Shown here: positions 1-10,152 of the stretch, in pieces
How the letters are laid out: the number at the start of each line of letters is the position of its first letter
Position numbering within the stretch: the stretch's first letter is position 1
Assembly (NCBI GenBank): GCA_016743945.1
Contig: JADGFI010000025.1
Span: 17,768-81,767 of the forward strand
Reading direction: 5' to 3'
Origin: Desulfobacteraceae bacterium
Lineage (GTDB): Bacteria > Desulfobacterota > Desulfobacteria > Desulfobacterales > Desulfobacteraceae
DNA: 64,000 nucleotides
Notes under the pieces: model-generated
What the model was told of the DNA's origin: nothing
The model's database searches: none
Seen by the model: the letters and a program-made list of their open reading frames with translations, nothing else
Made by a program: the position numbers and the translations under genes

Positions 1-29
1 GTGTATCAAAGAAATACATGCAAGGGAGA

Positions 30-713
30 ATGGACACTAACATGTTATTGTTATCCTATCCGATTGAGAGTGATACCCCAACCTATGGCGATCGAAATAG
101 AATTGTGCTGTCGAAGACAAGCAATATAAATGCTGGTGACCCTGCAAACGATACGTACCTGTCAATGACCGTACATAGTGGCACACACATCGATTTACCT
201 CGGCATTTTTATGCCAACGGTCAAGTATGGAATGATTTTGATCTAACCTCCTGGCATTTTAATCACCCGGTATTAATTGACCTGAAACCAGAGTCACAGA
301 TTATTTCAGATCAACTGACTGCATTAATGGAGAACATTGAAAATAAAGAAGACGTCGATATTATTTTAGTTAAAACAGGCTTCTGTTATCAACGCAAGAA
401 TAGAGAACAAATTTTGAAAAATTACGGTTTCAGCCAGGAAGTAGCTGATTATATTCGATATCATTTCCCCAATGTCCGTGCTTTTGGATTTGATACGCTT
501 TCTGTATCAAGCTTTTCAAACCGTCCATTGGGACGAATAGCACATAGAGCATTTTTAAATCCAGATAAGCCAATATTATTGATTGAAGACATGGACTTAA
601 CAAAATGTTCTGAAAAATCAATCTTAAAAAAGATCATTATTGCACCATTATTCATTCAAGATTCCGATGCACTGCCTTGTACTATTTACGCATACGAGGT
701 GGACGACTTATGA
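30..713 (+). CDS. Cyclase / kynurenine formamidase-like metal-dependent hydrolase
   Basis: Protein contains TVHSGTHIDLPRHF, a cyclase-family HxGTHxDxPxH-type motif. Start could be the ORF start at 18 or the internal ATG at 30. Confidence 0.75.
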   Translation: MDTNMLLLSYPIESDTPTYGDRNRIVLSKTSNINAGDPANDTYLSMTVHSGTHIDLPRHFYANGQVWNDFDLTSWHFNHPVLIDLKPESQIISDQLTALMENIENKEDVDIILVKTGFCYQRKNREQILKNYGFSQEVADYIRYHFPNVRAFGFDTLSVSSFSNRPLGRIAHRAFLNPDKPILLIEDMDLTKCSEKSILKKIIIAPLFIQDSDALPCTIYAYEVDDL

Positions 714-800
714 CTATTGCTATTTATAGTATTTCCCAAAGAGATATCCTGTCTTGTTTCGTGAAGAGTAAACAGTCTCAGAAAATGAGGTTCTCTCCCT

Positions 801-1445
801 ATGATAAAAACTATTTTTTTTGACTTTGACGGTGTCATTTGTGAATCTGTTTCAATTAAAACAGATGCGTTTTATGAAATGTATCTACCCTATGGCGCTG
901 ATATTGCCAAACTAATCAAGCTGCATCACCTGGCAAATGGGGGTATGTCACGCTTTGATAAATTTGTTCATTATCACAAGCATTTTCTCAATACTCACTT
1001 GTCTTCAGAGGATGTGAACAAATTGGCAAACTGTTTTTCAGAAATTGTGTTAGCGAAAATTATAAAAGCGCCCCTTGTAGGTGGGATAAAAACATTCCTT
1101 CAAAAACAGAGTAGTGAATTTCGATGCCATGTAATTTCTGCCACTCCAGATGAAGAAATTAAGCAAATTGTTAAACGAAAAGGTTTGCAACCGTTTTTTA
1201 AAAGTGTTCATGGTTCCCCAACAAGTAAAACAAACTGGGTAAAAATGATTATAACTGAAGCAGGACTAAAACTATCTGAATGTGTTTTTATTGGAGATGC
1301 AAACGCAGATTATGAAGCGGCAAAAAAAAACAATATTCAATTCATTTTGAGATGTACGGAGGATAACAAATTGCTATTCTCTGATTTAGATGTGATTAGT
1401 ATACCAGCGTTTTATAAATTTTATGATGTCTTGAGAGCTTTATAA
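801..1445 (+). CDS. HAD-superfamily hydrolase (phosphoglycolate phosphatase-like)
   Basis: N-terminal FFDFDGVICES (HAD motif I) and VFIGDANADYEAA (motif III/IV). Confidence 0.85.
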   Translation: MIKTIFFDFDGVICESVSIKTDAFYEMYLPYGADIAKLIKLHHLANGGMSRFDKFVHYHKHFLNTHLSSEDVNKLANCFSEIVLAKIIKAPLVGGIKTFLQKQSSEFRCHVISATPDEEIKQIVKRKGLQPFFKSVHGSPTSKTNWVKMIITEAGLKLSECVFIGDANADYEAAKKNNIQFILRCTEDNKLLFSDLDVISIPAFYKFYDVLRAL

Positions 1446-1453
1446 TATTAGTT

Positions 1454-2305
1454 ATGTTTTCTATTATTTTATGTACGGTTAATCGGCTTAAGACCGTTAA
1501 TAATTTTTTAAATTCCCTTGCACAACAAACATGCCAGGAATATGAATTAATTATTGTGGATCAAAATAATCATAATAAAATTTCTGAACTTGTGAAACAG
1601 TATAATTTTTCTTTTATTAAAATACTAAAAACGGATCGCGGGCTTTCAAAAGCCAGAAACCTTGGTATTTCTTACAGCTCAGGAGAATTATTAGCGTTTC
1701 CTGATGATGACTGTCAATACCCTCCTGATTTGCTGCATAATGTAAAACAATTGTTTGATACATTACCAGCTAATATTCTGATGGGTAAAACCATTGACAT
1801 ATCGACAGGCAAAATTGTAGCCGGGAAAAAAGATTATCACAACTTTACAATGAAACCTTTGTGTTTTGCAGGTAGCTCTACTACATTATTCATTAACCTT
1901 CTTGGTAAGAATAAAGAATCCATTAATTTTGATGAAGATTTTGGGATGGGCAGCACATTTTATGCTGAAGAAGAAAATGATCTTTTAATGCGATTATTGC
2001 ACAATGGTTGGACTGGTTTTTACCGCCCGGATAAAATTGTTGTATACCACCCACCCTCAGATGAAGATATCAGGAATTTATACAGAGCCCAAAAAAGAGG
2101 TTTAGCACTTGGCGCTTTGGTTGCTAAGCATATTTTTATGAGATATGGGTTTGTCTTATTTATGAGATATTTAGCCTATAGAAGTCTGGGGGGAATAATC
2201 GTAAGTCTCTTACATTTCGATGTAAAAAAAATGCGATTCCAAATGACAAAATGGTGTGGGATTTGGAAAGGATTTATGCTTTATAGCAAAAAAAGAATAT
2301 TTTAA
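1454..2305 (+). CDS. Glycosyltransferase family 2
   Basis: FSIILCTVNR start, LIIVDQNNHNK, RGLSKARNLGIS and FPDDDCQYPPD (DxD) typical of GT2. Confidence 0.85.
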   Translation: MFSIILCTVNRLKTVNNFLNSLAQQTCQEYELIIVDQNNHNKISELVKQYNFSFIKILKTDRGLSKARNLGISYSSGELLAFPDDDCQYPPDLLHNVKQLFDTLPANILMGKTIDISTGKIVAGKKDYHNFTMKPLCFAGSSTTLFINLLGKNKESINFDEDFGMGSTFYAEEENDLLMRLLHNGWTGFYRPDKIVVYHPPSDEDIRNLYRAQKRGLALGALVAKHIFMRYGFVLFMRYLAYRSLGGIIVSLLHFDVKKMRFQMTKWCGIWKGFMLYSKKRIF

Positions 2306-2356
2306 TTTGCATTTGCAAATTAAAGAGAGTGCATGCAAGCAAAAAAAGGGCTGTAA

Positions 2357-3394
2357 GTGAAATTAATTTTTAATGGCCGGATCTTTAAACACTCTGTAAA
2401 AACGGGTGTTGAAGTTTATGCGGAGCAAATTTTAAAAAACTTATATAAACACATATCACTGACTTGTGTAGAACCAAACACAAAAAATAAATATGTACAG
2501 CACCTTTGGGAACATAGTTTATTACCATTGAAAGCAAAAAAATTTGATCTAATATTTTCTCCTTCGAGTTCACCGATATTTAAACCCAAAAAAGTTAAAT
2601 TAATAGCAACTATTCACGATATAGCATTTTTAAAGTACCCTGATACAGTTTCCAAGCCATTCTATTACTATTACCGCTTTCTTACCCCAAGAATCATAAA
2701 TGTGTCCGATGCTATTGTGACAGTTTCCCATTTCAGCAAATGTGAAATCGAAGCATATTATCCAAATGCAAGGGGCAAAACATATGTGATCCATAATGGC
2801 GTGGACCAGCGAAATACATATGATGTTAACGTAAAAAAAGAACCTTTCATGCTATTTGTGGGCAGCTTTAATAAACGGAAAAATTTAATCCGTCTGCTTA
2901 GAGCCTATCTGTTAATTGCTGATCATGTAGATTGCAAGTTAATGCTTATAGGAAATTTTTCTGATATCTTCATATTTTCCCAAAAAGAGCAACAATTGCT
3001 TCAAAAAGCCTTTGCCCATCCTGCCATCGAATTTCGGGAAGATGTTACGAACGACGAGTTGGTTGAATGTTACCAAAAAGCTCTGTTTTTTGTTTATCCC
3101 TCTCTTTATGAAGGGTTTGGCATACCCCCTGTCGAAGCAATGGCTTGTGGTACGCCGGTGTTAACCTCCAATGTGGCATCGCTACCTGAGGTGTGTGGCA
3201 ATGCAGCGTATTACGTCAATCCCCGTGATGTGGAATGCATTCGAAAAGGAATGTTAGAGATGATCCAAAATAAAACTTTACGACAAAATCTAATAATAAA
3301 AGGACTAAAGCAAAGCAAAAAATACAATTGGAAAAACTCCGCTAAACAACATCTGAAGCTGTTTCAAGAAATTATGCTTACCAAAAAATATTAA
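2357..3394 (+). CDS. Glycosyltransferase family 1/4 (GT-B fold)
   Basis: GTG start; [19 protein letters not shown] and [27 protein letters not shown] (EX7E region) motifs. Confidence 0.9.
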   Translation: MKLIFNGRIFKHSVKTGVEVYAEQILKNLYKHISLTCVEPNTKNKYVQHLWEHSLLPLKAKKFDLIFSPSSSPIFKPKKVKLIATIHDIAFLKYPDTVSKPFYYYYRFLTPRIINVSDAIVTVSHFSKCEIEAYYPNARGKTYVIHNGVDQRNTYDVNVKKEPFMLFVGSFNKRKNLIRLLRAYLLIADHVDCKLMLIGNFSDIFIFSQKEQQLLQKAFAHPAIEFREDVTNDELVECYQKALFFVYPSLYEGFGIPPVEAMACGTPVLTSNVASLPEVCGNAAYYVNPRDVECIRKGMLEMIQNKTLRQNLIIKGLKQSKKYNWKNSAKQHLKLFQEIMLTKKY

Positions 3395-3428
3395 CGACTG
3401 AGATGCCAGTGTTCATTATCAGGCCTAC

Positions 3429-4373
3429 TTATCCAGTGAAAATCACTGTGACCTGGGCTCTTCTTTCGAAGGATTTTTGTTGGGAGGGTCCTTTTGCGGC
3501 AAACCGATATTCGCCCGTGGTTTCAATTTTAAAAATGGAAGGCTTAAGGCCTTGCTTCACCAGTTCATGGATGATATTGGCAGCTCTTGTGGCCCCTAAT
3601 TCAAAATTGGAAGGGTATTGTTTAGTATTGATGGGGAGGGTATCTGCATAGCCGTTTACCAGAACCTTGACATCATAGGGCTTTAGAAAGGAAGCAAGCT
3701 TTTTAAAAAAGGATTGATACTCTTTGGAAACCTTTGCACTTCCAGAAGAGAAAAGGATGGGAAGAGTGGTTTCGATTCGAAGACAGGTATCATCCCCATT
3801 TACTGCCACCCAGTCCTCAAGGTCTGCTTTTTTAACGGCTGCTTCAATTTGAGATTTTTTAATGGTATTGGATTTGTCCATAATGGGTTTTGAAATCTCA
3901 GGGGAAATCTTTTGGATGGCTATTGACTCAGGTGCCTTCTTTTGAATGGCTGTTTGCATATTATCGGATTCTATTTTTTTTCTCGAATCAAGCTCTTTTA
4001 AATAATGGGAGGAGAGGGTTTCTAATCTAATCTTTTCTTTATGCAGTATTGTACTTTTTTCTTCTTTGGCTCTTACAGATTCCATCAAGTTGCGGGGTGG
4101 TTTTTCCCCGGCATCCTGAATTCGATTAATCTTAAGGATCAGCCAGTTTGTTTCTTTTTTTATCTCCACGATTTGAGCGTCCAGAACCATGGCCTTGATC
4201 TGGTAACTTTCAAGGACAGATTCCAATTCCATAGTGGTATAGGCATCAGTATTTAACAATTTTTTCTCATAATACCCTGCCCCGGCCGATTGAAGGATAA
4301 GAAAAAAGCCCATAAAAACTGACAAAGACACAATAAAAACCCAGGACCAAACATTGGACCGTAACCTTCCCAT
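3429..4373 (-). CDS. Membrane-anchored OmpA/MotB-type C-terminal domain protein
   Basis: N-terminal TM segment, coiled-coil middle, C-terminal VLVNGYADTLPIN...ELGATRAANIIHELV OmpA-like domain. ORF opens at 4424; MGRLRSN at 4373 is the likely start. Confidence 0.7.
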   Translation of the reverse strand: MGRLRSNVWSWVFIVSLSVFMGFFLILQSAGAGYYEKKLLNTDAYTTMELESVLESYQIKAMVLDAQIVEIKKETNWLILKINRIQDAGEKPPRNLMESVRAKEEKSTILHKEKIRLETLSSHYLKELDSRKKIESDNMQTAIQKKAPESIAIQKISPEISKPIMDKSNTIKKSQIEAAVKKADLEDWVAVNGDDTCLRIETTLPILFSSGSAKVSKEYQSFFKKLASFLKPYDVKVLVNGYADTLPINTKQYPSNFELGATRAANIIHELVKQGLKPSIFKIETTGEYRFAAKGPSQQKSFERRAQVTVIFTG

Positions 4374-4447
4374 AACAACCTCCAAAACAAAATTACAGGG
4401 TACTAACCCCATTTTAACCGCCATCTTAATTTACGTTAGCAACTCTT

Positions 4448-4969
4448 TTAAGAAGGTCCACTGTCTGTGATCGAAGTGTTTGAAGTTGCTACCGGTTTGA
4501 CATTTTGGCCGATACCTACAGGCCACCAGACCATTCCGTCTTTAGAAAAATTGATTCTCAGCCGCAGCCTGGCATTTGTAATGCCATATTCCCCCTGGGT
4601 AATTTCCATTATTTCGGTTCCCCTCAACCAGGACTGGGTATGAATCTGAATCACATCATGATTCACCGTTCCCCTGCCGGCCTTCATGAACGCATCCACA
4701 TAGACACCCCGGACTTTTTCCACAAGCTGGCGGTAACCGTCTGCCACGGCTGCCCGTTCGGCCATCAAAACAGCTTCCCCCTTGGTAAGGGCATTTTCCG
4801 GCTCAAGCCCTTTGCCGATGACATAAAAGGATACAACTTTGTGATTATCCGCACCGCCCCCGGGAGAACCAAGAACTCCGCCAGGTGAACTGACGGTTGA
4901 CTGGGTGGTCGCACACCCGAAGAAAAACAACCCCAAAAGAGCTACTGACAACAAAACAAGTTTTTTCAT
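4448..4969 (-). CDS. LPP20-family-like lipoprotein
   Basis: Lipobox LFFFGC; AVLMAERAAVADGYRQLVEKVRGVYVD resembles LPP20-type domains. Confidence 0.6.
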   Translation of the reverse strand: MKKLVLLSVALLGLFFFGCATTQSTVSSPGGVLGSPGGGADNHKVVSFYVIGKGLEPENALTKGEAVLMAERAAVADGYRQLVEKVRGVYVDAFMKAGRGTVNHDVIQIHTQSWLRGTEIMEITQGEYGITNARLRLRINFSKDGMVWWPVGIGQNVKPVATSNTSITDSGPS

Positions 4970-5149
4970 TTTTTCCTTCCTAATTTTTCTTAATTAACCG
5001 GGATACTAGAACCGGCACGCCCCTTTTAACATTGCTTCCAGACAAAGCTTCATGATAAAAGAAGAATCGTCAGGAACTATAGTTAACTTTAATTATGGGG
5101 TTAATAAAACACCATTACTAAACAACATAAAAAGAAATATACAAAATTC

Positions 5150-5695
5150 ATGCCTTTGTTTTTCAAAAACCAGATACTTTTTATACTCGTGTTGATGCTT
5201 GTATGTTTTACGCTTGGTATTCATGCACCTATAAAGGCATCAGAAGGGATTGATCGCTATTATGTGCGGTATGATATTAAGTCCGGCAAAAACAAAATAA
5301 CCGATGAACGATTAACCATGGTACCGGCAAATAATGATTTCAGGGCGGAAAAATTTTCACCTTCTTTGGTTTCAAATGTCATATCTGCCGATCCCGGGGA
5401 ATCCAAACAGGCCATTGACACCCTTGCAAAAGAAAATGCCCTGAAAAACGTCCTGGAACAAAAAGGGTTAAGGTCCGTTAAAGCCCAAAACCATGAAACC
5501 ATTATCAGTTATGAGGGAATGATAATCACACCGGTTTCCCTGACGGTTTTGCCCTATGATGATGCCCAGGGAGGGTATGGATATACCGCCCGGGTTCAAT
5601 TTGCCCCCATTGCATTTCCAGATCAATGGGAAAACCTTAAAATGAAACACAGGATAAAAGAATTTTTCCATGATTTTTTCCTGTTATTCAAATAA
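5150..5695 (+). CDS. Hypothetical exported protein
   Basis: Hydrophobic N-terminal signal-like segment; no family recognised. Confidence 0.5.
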   Translation: MPLFFKNQILFILVLMLVCFTLGIHAPIKASEGIDRYYVRYDIKSGKNKITDERLTMVPANNDFRAEKFSPSLVSNVISADPGESKQAIDTLAKENALKNVLEQKGLRSVKAQNHETIISYEGMIITPVSLTVLPYDDAQGGYGYTARVQFAPIAFPDQWENLKMKHRIKEFFHDFFLLFK

Positions 5696-5754
5696 CGAAA
5701 GTGTTTTCTTTTTGACGGTTTCCGTCATAATTTTGATGAATAAGGAACAAAACA

Positions 5755-7191
5755 ATGAATAAAACTCAGGTAGAAAAACAAAAAAAAAAGTTGTTTAAAA
5801 AGACACAACTAACCTATGACCAGTTGGAAAAAAAAGAGCAGAACGCTGTTTTTACTTTTGGGGATGGGTACAAGGATTTTTTAAACACAGCCAAGACAGA
5901 AAGAGAGGCGGCACAAAAAATTGTAGCCCTGGCAAAGGACAACGGCTTTGTTGATATTGATGCCTTTTTGGCCAAAAAAAAGGCCAAATCGATCCCCCGA
6001 AAGGTATTCCGACTTTTCAAGGACAAAACCGTTGCCATGGCCGTATTGGGCCAGAAAAAAATATCTGCCGGAACCCGTATTATTGCCTCCCATATTGACT
6101 CCCCCCGGTTGGATTTAAAACAAAACCCGATTTATGAAGATTTAAGTATGGCACTAATGAAAACCCATTATTACGGGGGGATTCGAAAATATCACTGGCT
6201 GGCTATTCCCCTGGCACTCCATGGCAGCATTGTTAAAGCCAATGGAGAGAAAATGGATATCATTATTGGTGAAGCAGCGGATGATCCCGTGTTCACAGTA
6301 ACAGACCTTCTGCCCCACCTGGCAGGAAAACTCCAGGGAGATAAAAAGATATCAGACGTCTTTGTCGGAGAGAAGCTGAACCTTATTGCCGGCAGTCTCC
6401 CCCTTGGCAATGACAGTGTCAAAGAACGCTTTAAACTGGGAATCTTACAATTGCTCAATGATCAATACGGTATTGTTGAAGAGGATTTTATCAGTGCGGA
6501 AATAGAAGCGGTCCCGGCAGGAAGTGCACGGGACATTGGGTTTGACCGATCCATGATCGGCGCCTATGGCCAGGATGACCGAATCTGTGCCTTCACAAGT
6601 CTTTCAGCCTTGTTTGACACCCCCGCACCTGAACGAACAGCCATTGCCCTTTTCTTTGATAAGGAAGAGATCGGCAGTGAAGGCAGCGGTGGGGCAAAAT
6701 CCAGTTTTTTGGAAGATTTTGTCTCGGACCTACTGTTTTTAAACCAGGAACCAACGGACAGCAGGCATCTGAGAAAAACACTGATCAACTCCCAGTGCCT
6801 GTCTGCAGATGTAAATGCTGCCATGGATCCGGATTTTAAAGAGGTGCATGAAAAACACAATGCCCCCCGCTTAGGATTTGGCATCTGCCTGACAAAATTT
6901 ACCGGGGTTGGCGGAAAATCAGGATCAAATGACGCCAGTGCCGAATTTGTAGGCCTTATCAGAACCCTGTTCAATGAAAATAAAATTGCCTGGCAGACGG
7001 GGGAACTGGGAAAGATCGATGAGGGCGGCGGGGGTACTGTGGCAAAATTTCTGGCCCAGTTCGGCATGGATGTCCTTGATTGCGGGCCTGCCATTTTATC
7101 CATGCATTCTCCCTTTGAAGTGGCCGGTAAAGCCGATGTGTATATGACATACAAAGGGTATAGGGCATTCTACAACAGCCCGGACAAATAG
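5755..7191 (+). CDS. M18-family aminopeptidase (aspartyl aminopeptidase type)
   Basis: ASHIDSPRLDLKQNP, FFDKEEIGSEGSGGA and GSNDAS...SMHSPFEVAGKADVYM motifs. Confidence 0.9.
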   Translation: MNKTQVEKQKKKLFKKTQLTYDQLEKKEQNAVFTFGDGYKDFLNTAKTEREAAQKIVALAKDNGFVDIDAFLAKKKAKSIPRKVFRLFKDKTVAMAVLGQKKISAGTRIIASHIDSPRLDLKQNPIYEDLSMALMKTHYYGGIRKYHWLAIPLALHGSIVKANGEKMDIIIGEAADDPVFTVTDLLPHLAGKLQGDKKISDVFVGEKLNLIAGSLPLGNDSVKERFKLGILQLLNDQYGIVEEDFISAEIEAVPAGSARDIGFDRSMIGAYGQDDRICAFTSLSALFDTPAPERTAIALFFDKEEIGSEGSGGAKSSFLEDFVSDLLFLNQEPTDSRHLRKTLINSQCLSADVNAAMDPDFKEVHEKHNAPRLGFGICLTKFTGVGGKSGSNDASAEFVGLIRTLFNENKIAWQTGELGKIDEGGGGTVAKFLAQFGMDVLDCGPAILSMHSPFEVAGKADVYMTYKGYRAFYNSPDK

Positions 7192-7197
7192 CTTTCC

Positions 7198-8403
7198 ATG
7201 AACCATAAGATTTTTAAATTTATTATTTTCCTGGGCATGATAGGGATTGTTTTTACCCTGCCGGCAATAGCCAAGGCAAGTGCCCTGAAAAAAAATGTGG
7301 GGGTTATACTGGCCGATAATCAGGGGGAAATTTTATATTCCCAAAACAAAGATTCCTCCTTCACCCCGGCTTCCATCTTAAAAATTTTTACCAGCCTTGC
7401 CGCTGTGGATTATTTTGGCATGGATCACCGGTTTAAAACCCTGTATGCCTATGACAGGGGTTCTAAAAATCTGTATATCAAAGGATTTGGAGATCCCCTG
7501 TTTATATCAGAAGTGATCCAGGATCTGTGTGAACAAATTTTAGCCAAGACAAAGGCTGGAACTATTAACAACATTATCCTGGACCACTCATTTTTTCATC
7601 CGGATATCCACATCCCGGGGACGGGGAACTCTTTGAATCCCTATGATGCCACAAGCGGCGCCCTGTGTGCAAATTTTAATACCCTGGCATTTAAATGGGA
7701 CCCCCTTCACAAAAAATATCTTAGTGCAGAACCCCAAACCCCTCTGCTCACGGATTTTATAGGGGATATTAAAAAATCGGGACAAAAACAGGGCAGAATC
7801 TTACTTTCACCAAAACAGCGCCGAGATTATCCAGGCCTGCTGATTAAATTCTTCCTTGCAAAAAAAGGGGTGCCTGTCAAAGGCATTGTTCACCAGGGTT
7901 GTTTTGATCCGGCAGATGGACAGACATTTGCTTATGAATCATCGTTTACACTCGAAGAAAACCTTCAAAAGCTTTTGAAATATTCAAATAATTTTATGGC
8001 AAACCAGCTAATACTGGCCATGGGAGCAGACAAAGAGGGCTCCCCTGCCACACTTGAAAAAGGAGTTAACGTTCTTGAAGCATTTAGCCGGAAAAAATTA
8101 GGGCTGACACAATTAACCCTTGCAGAAGGCTCAGGCATTTCAAGGAAAAACAGGGTTTCACCCCAGCAAATGCTCAAAATCCTAATGGTGTTTATGCCCT
8201 TTCATAGCCTTTTGGAAATCAAGGGAGAGGAATATTATAAAACCGGCACCCTGTCCGATGTCAGATGCCGGGCCGGCTTTATTCTGGGAAAAGACAAAAG
8301 ACTCTACCCTTTTGCAATCATGGTCAATGAAGAAAACAAGGGATATGATTCCATTCACCGGGACCTGCTCCATCGGGTCAACATGATCACAAAAGACCAC
8401 TGA
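7198..8403 (+). CDS. D-alanyl-D-alanine carboxypeptidase (PBP4/DacB type, S13)
   Basis: SFTPASILKIFTSLAAV (SxxK), KYSNNFMANQL (SxN), KTGTLSDVRCRAGF (KTG). Confidence 0.85.
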   Translation: MNHKIFKFIIFLGMIGIVFTLPAIAKASALKKNVGVILADNQGEILYSQNKDSSFTPASILKIFTSLAAVDYFGMDHRFKTLYAYDRGSKNLYIKGFGDPLFISEVIQDLCEQILAKTKAGTINNIILDHSFFHPDIHIPGTGNSLNPYDATSGALCANFNTLAFKWDPLHKKYLSAEPQTPLLTDFIGDIKKSGQKQGRILLSPKQRRDYPGLLIKFFLAKKGVPVKGIVHQGCFDPADGQTFAYESSFTLEENLQKLLKYSNNFMANQLILAMGADKEGSPATLEKGVNVLEAFSRKKLGLTQLTLAEGSGISRKNRVSPQQMLKILMVFMPFHSLLEIKGEEYYKTGTLSDVRCRAGFILGKDKRLYPFAIMVNEENKGYDSIHRDLLHRVNMITKDH

Positions 8404-8765
8404 CTTCTGTCTGCAGCAAAAGCTGAGAATTCCATGAATAGAATCGTACTTGATGCCGAAGAAAGCTGATATTGACACAATGGCATAATCGGCATCAGTG
8501 ATGTCCGGTTAGATTTTGCATCACGTGAGTTCCTTTGTTCTTTGGAATCATTGTCGCTGGTACGCCTATAATTATCTTGTCCGTTAAATAAACAAGAAAA
8601 TATGGCAAATTTGTATATAAACCGTGTATGTACAATGGGCGAGTTTTAAAACAAATGCATCAAGGTCTTAAATCTTCAAATAATGGTGTGTTAGAGGCTC
8701 TAAGAAAGTTTGATCATTTGAATAGAGTGTTTTGAAGATGAAAATAAAAAAAGATAGGGGATCTT

Positions 8766-9011
8766 TTATTTGTAACTGTCTTTTCGATGTAAGATTCTAC
8801 CAATTTCAATTGTATTTTCCAATACATCAAATAAGATTCTGTAATCTCCAATTCTACGACGATATGCAGGTTCAAAATTTGTCAATTTTTTCAAATTCGA
8901 AATATCTGGAAAATTTTTAAGTTCCGCAATTTTTAAATGAATTTTTTCTCTATTTTGACGATCAATTTTTATTAGATCTTTAATGGCACTTTTGCGAATA
9001 TTAACTTTCAT
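8766..9011 (-). CDS. Type II toxin, RelE/ParE family
   Basis: IRKSAIKDLIKIDRQNREKI...LTNFEPAYRRRIGDYRILFDV...IGRILHRKDSY pattern; likely start is the internal ATG (MKVNIR). Overlaps the antitoxin ORF by 11 bp. Confidence 0.85.
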   Translation of the reverse strand: MKVNIRKSAIKDLIKIDRQNREKIHLKIAELKNFPDISNLKKLTNFEPAYRRRIGDYRILFDVLENTIEIGRILHRKDSYK

Positions 9012-9189
9012 TTTCCAGATACTCATTAAAGGGAATAGATTTCTCTTTTCTTGTGGCTTTTAATAATTTCAAATCATCTATATCTTCTTTTGAAATGATT
9101 TCTAAACCATCATTTTTTAAATGCTCTAAAAACCACATGACTTTATCAACTAATTGTTTATTGTTAATGTTTATTGTTATTGAATGCAT
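9001..9189 (-). CDS. Putative antitoxin partner of the adjacent RelE/ParE toxin
   Basis: Small ORF directly upstream of and overlapping the toxin; 63-aa product ending FNEYLENES; likely start MHSITINI. Confidence 0.65.
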   Translation of the reverse strand: MHSITININNKQLVDKVMWFLEHLKNDGLEIISKEDIDDLKLLKATRKEKSIPFNEYLENES

Positions 9190-9284
9190 TATAAATCTCC
9201 TGTGTATGTGTCTCAAATTATAAACTTTTCGATATAATCATATCCCATATTTATTTTATTCACAATTGAAATTGTTCATAGATC

Positions 9285-9470
9285 TTAAATTTTCATCAAC
9301 TCATCCTCATCATTTTTTTCTGATAAAAACCTGTTTGCCTTCTTTTCTCTCAGAGCACCCTTTTTATCATTTTTTATTTTCCGGTTACCCCCATCTTCAT
9401 CACAAGTGTATGGCTTGCCGCATTCAGAACATTTTGGCGTTTCAGAAAAGAGAACGTTTTCTTTTTCCAC
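9285..9470 (-). CDS. Small CxxC-containing hypothetical protein or remnant
   Basis: ETPKCSECGKPYTCDEDGGNRK followed by a charged tail. The frame stays open further upstream without an obvious ATG. Confidence 0.3.
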   Translation of the reverse strand: MEKENVLFSETPKCSECGKPYTCDEDGGNRKIKNDKKGALREKKANRFLSEKNDEDELMKI

Positions 9471-9519
9471 TGGAAGATCTGGACAATCAGTAAGTCCATG
9501 CCCTACTGCCGGACTGCTG

Positions 9520-9578
9520 ACCCCGAATTATTGCATCCCATATTGTTTCCCCCGGTTGGATTTAAAACAAAACCCGAT
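9520..9578 (+). pseudogene. Fragment duplicated from the M18 aminopeptidase gene
   Basis: Near-match to 6072-6131, including a 30-nt exact stretch cccccggttggatttaaaacaaaacccgat; encodes PRLDLKQNPI out of context. Confidence 0.75.
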
Positions 9579-9702
9579 ATGTCCAGCATGGCGGTTTTAA
9601 TTTTTTCCTGATTGGCAATGGCCCCAAGGGGCACCAGGGCTTGCAGCCAAATTTTTTTGTACCAGCCGAGCTTTCACCAACAGATCAAAGGTTTTCCAAT
9701 TG

Positions 9703-9915
9703 TTAGGGCTGGTGTGCCCCTGATTTAAGCGGGTATATTTTATCTGTTCTCCCAATCAAAGTAGGCTCAAGAGGAATACAAACAGGAGTAGATTTCCATT
9801 CTCTTGTATATTCAAAAGAAGCACTTTCACGCCCATGACGATCATGCAGCCATAACCGTCCGACAAAATGTGTTTTCCCTGCAAGATCAATATGTACAAA
9901 TATATTCTCAGGCAT
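9703..9915 (-). pseudogene. Truncated HipA N-terminal fragment
   Basis: VHIDLAGKTHFVGRLWLHDRHGRESASFEYTREW matches the HipA N-terminal domain pattern; ends after 70 aa, no kinase domain follows. Confidence 0.75.
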
Positions 9916-9923
9916 ACTATCCC

Positions 9924-10145
9924 CTATAATTTGATATCCCGGGCGCGAAGCGGGATTCTTTTTTCATCAAGCATTCGGCCCATTGTATCCTTTTCTATGT
10001 CAGCCAGATTTGTCCAAGCCACACCTAATCCGATGGCAAAAATTACAGATGCATGATTTCCAATACCGACTCCGGAATCACCTTTTTGTATTTTTGACAG
10101 CGTCTCCCGGCTTATTCCAGCCCGATCAGCGACACAATCGAATGG
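9924..10145 (-). pseudogene. Truncated HipB-like XRE-family regulator
   Basis: CVADRAGISRETLSKIQKGDSGVGIGNHASVIFAIGLGVAWTNLADIEKDTMGRMLDEKRIPLRAR matches the C-terminal half of hipA-linked HTH regulators; normal N-terminus missing. Confidence 0.7.
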
Positions 10146-10152
10146 ATTTAAA

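Noticed and set aside
6564-7154. 196-aa minus-strand ORF antisense to the aminopeptidase
   Set aside because: Lies wholly inside a confident M18 gene; no recognisable domain.
8404-8765. Possible IS or ncRNA remnant between dacB and the TA pair
   Set aside because: AT-rich noncoding stretch without identifiable inverted repeats or translated homology.
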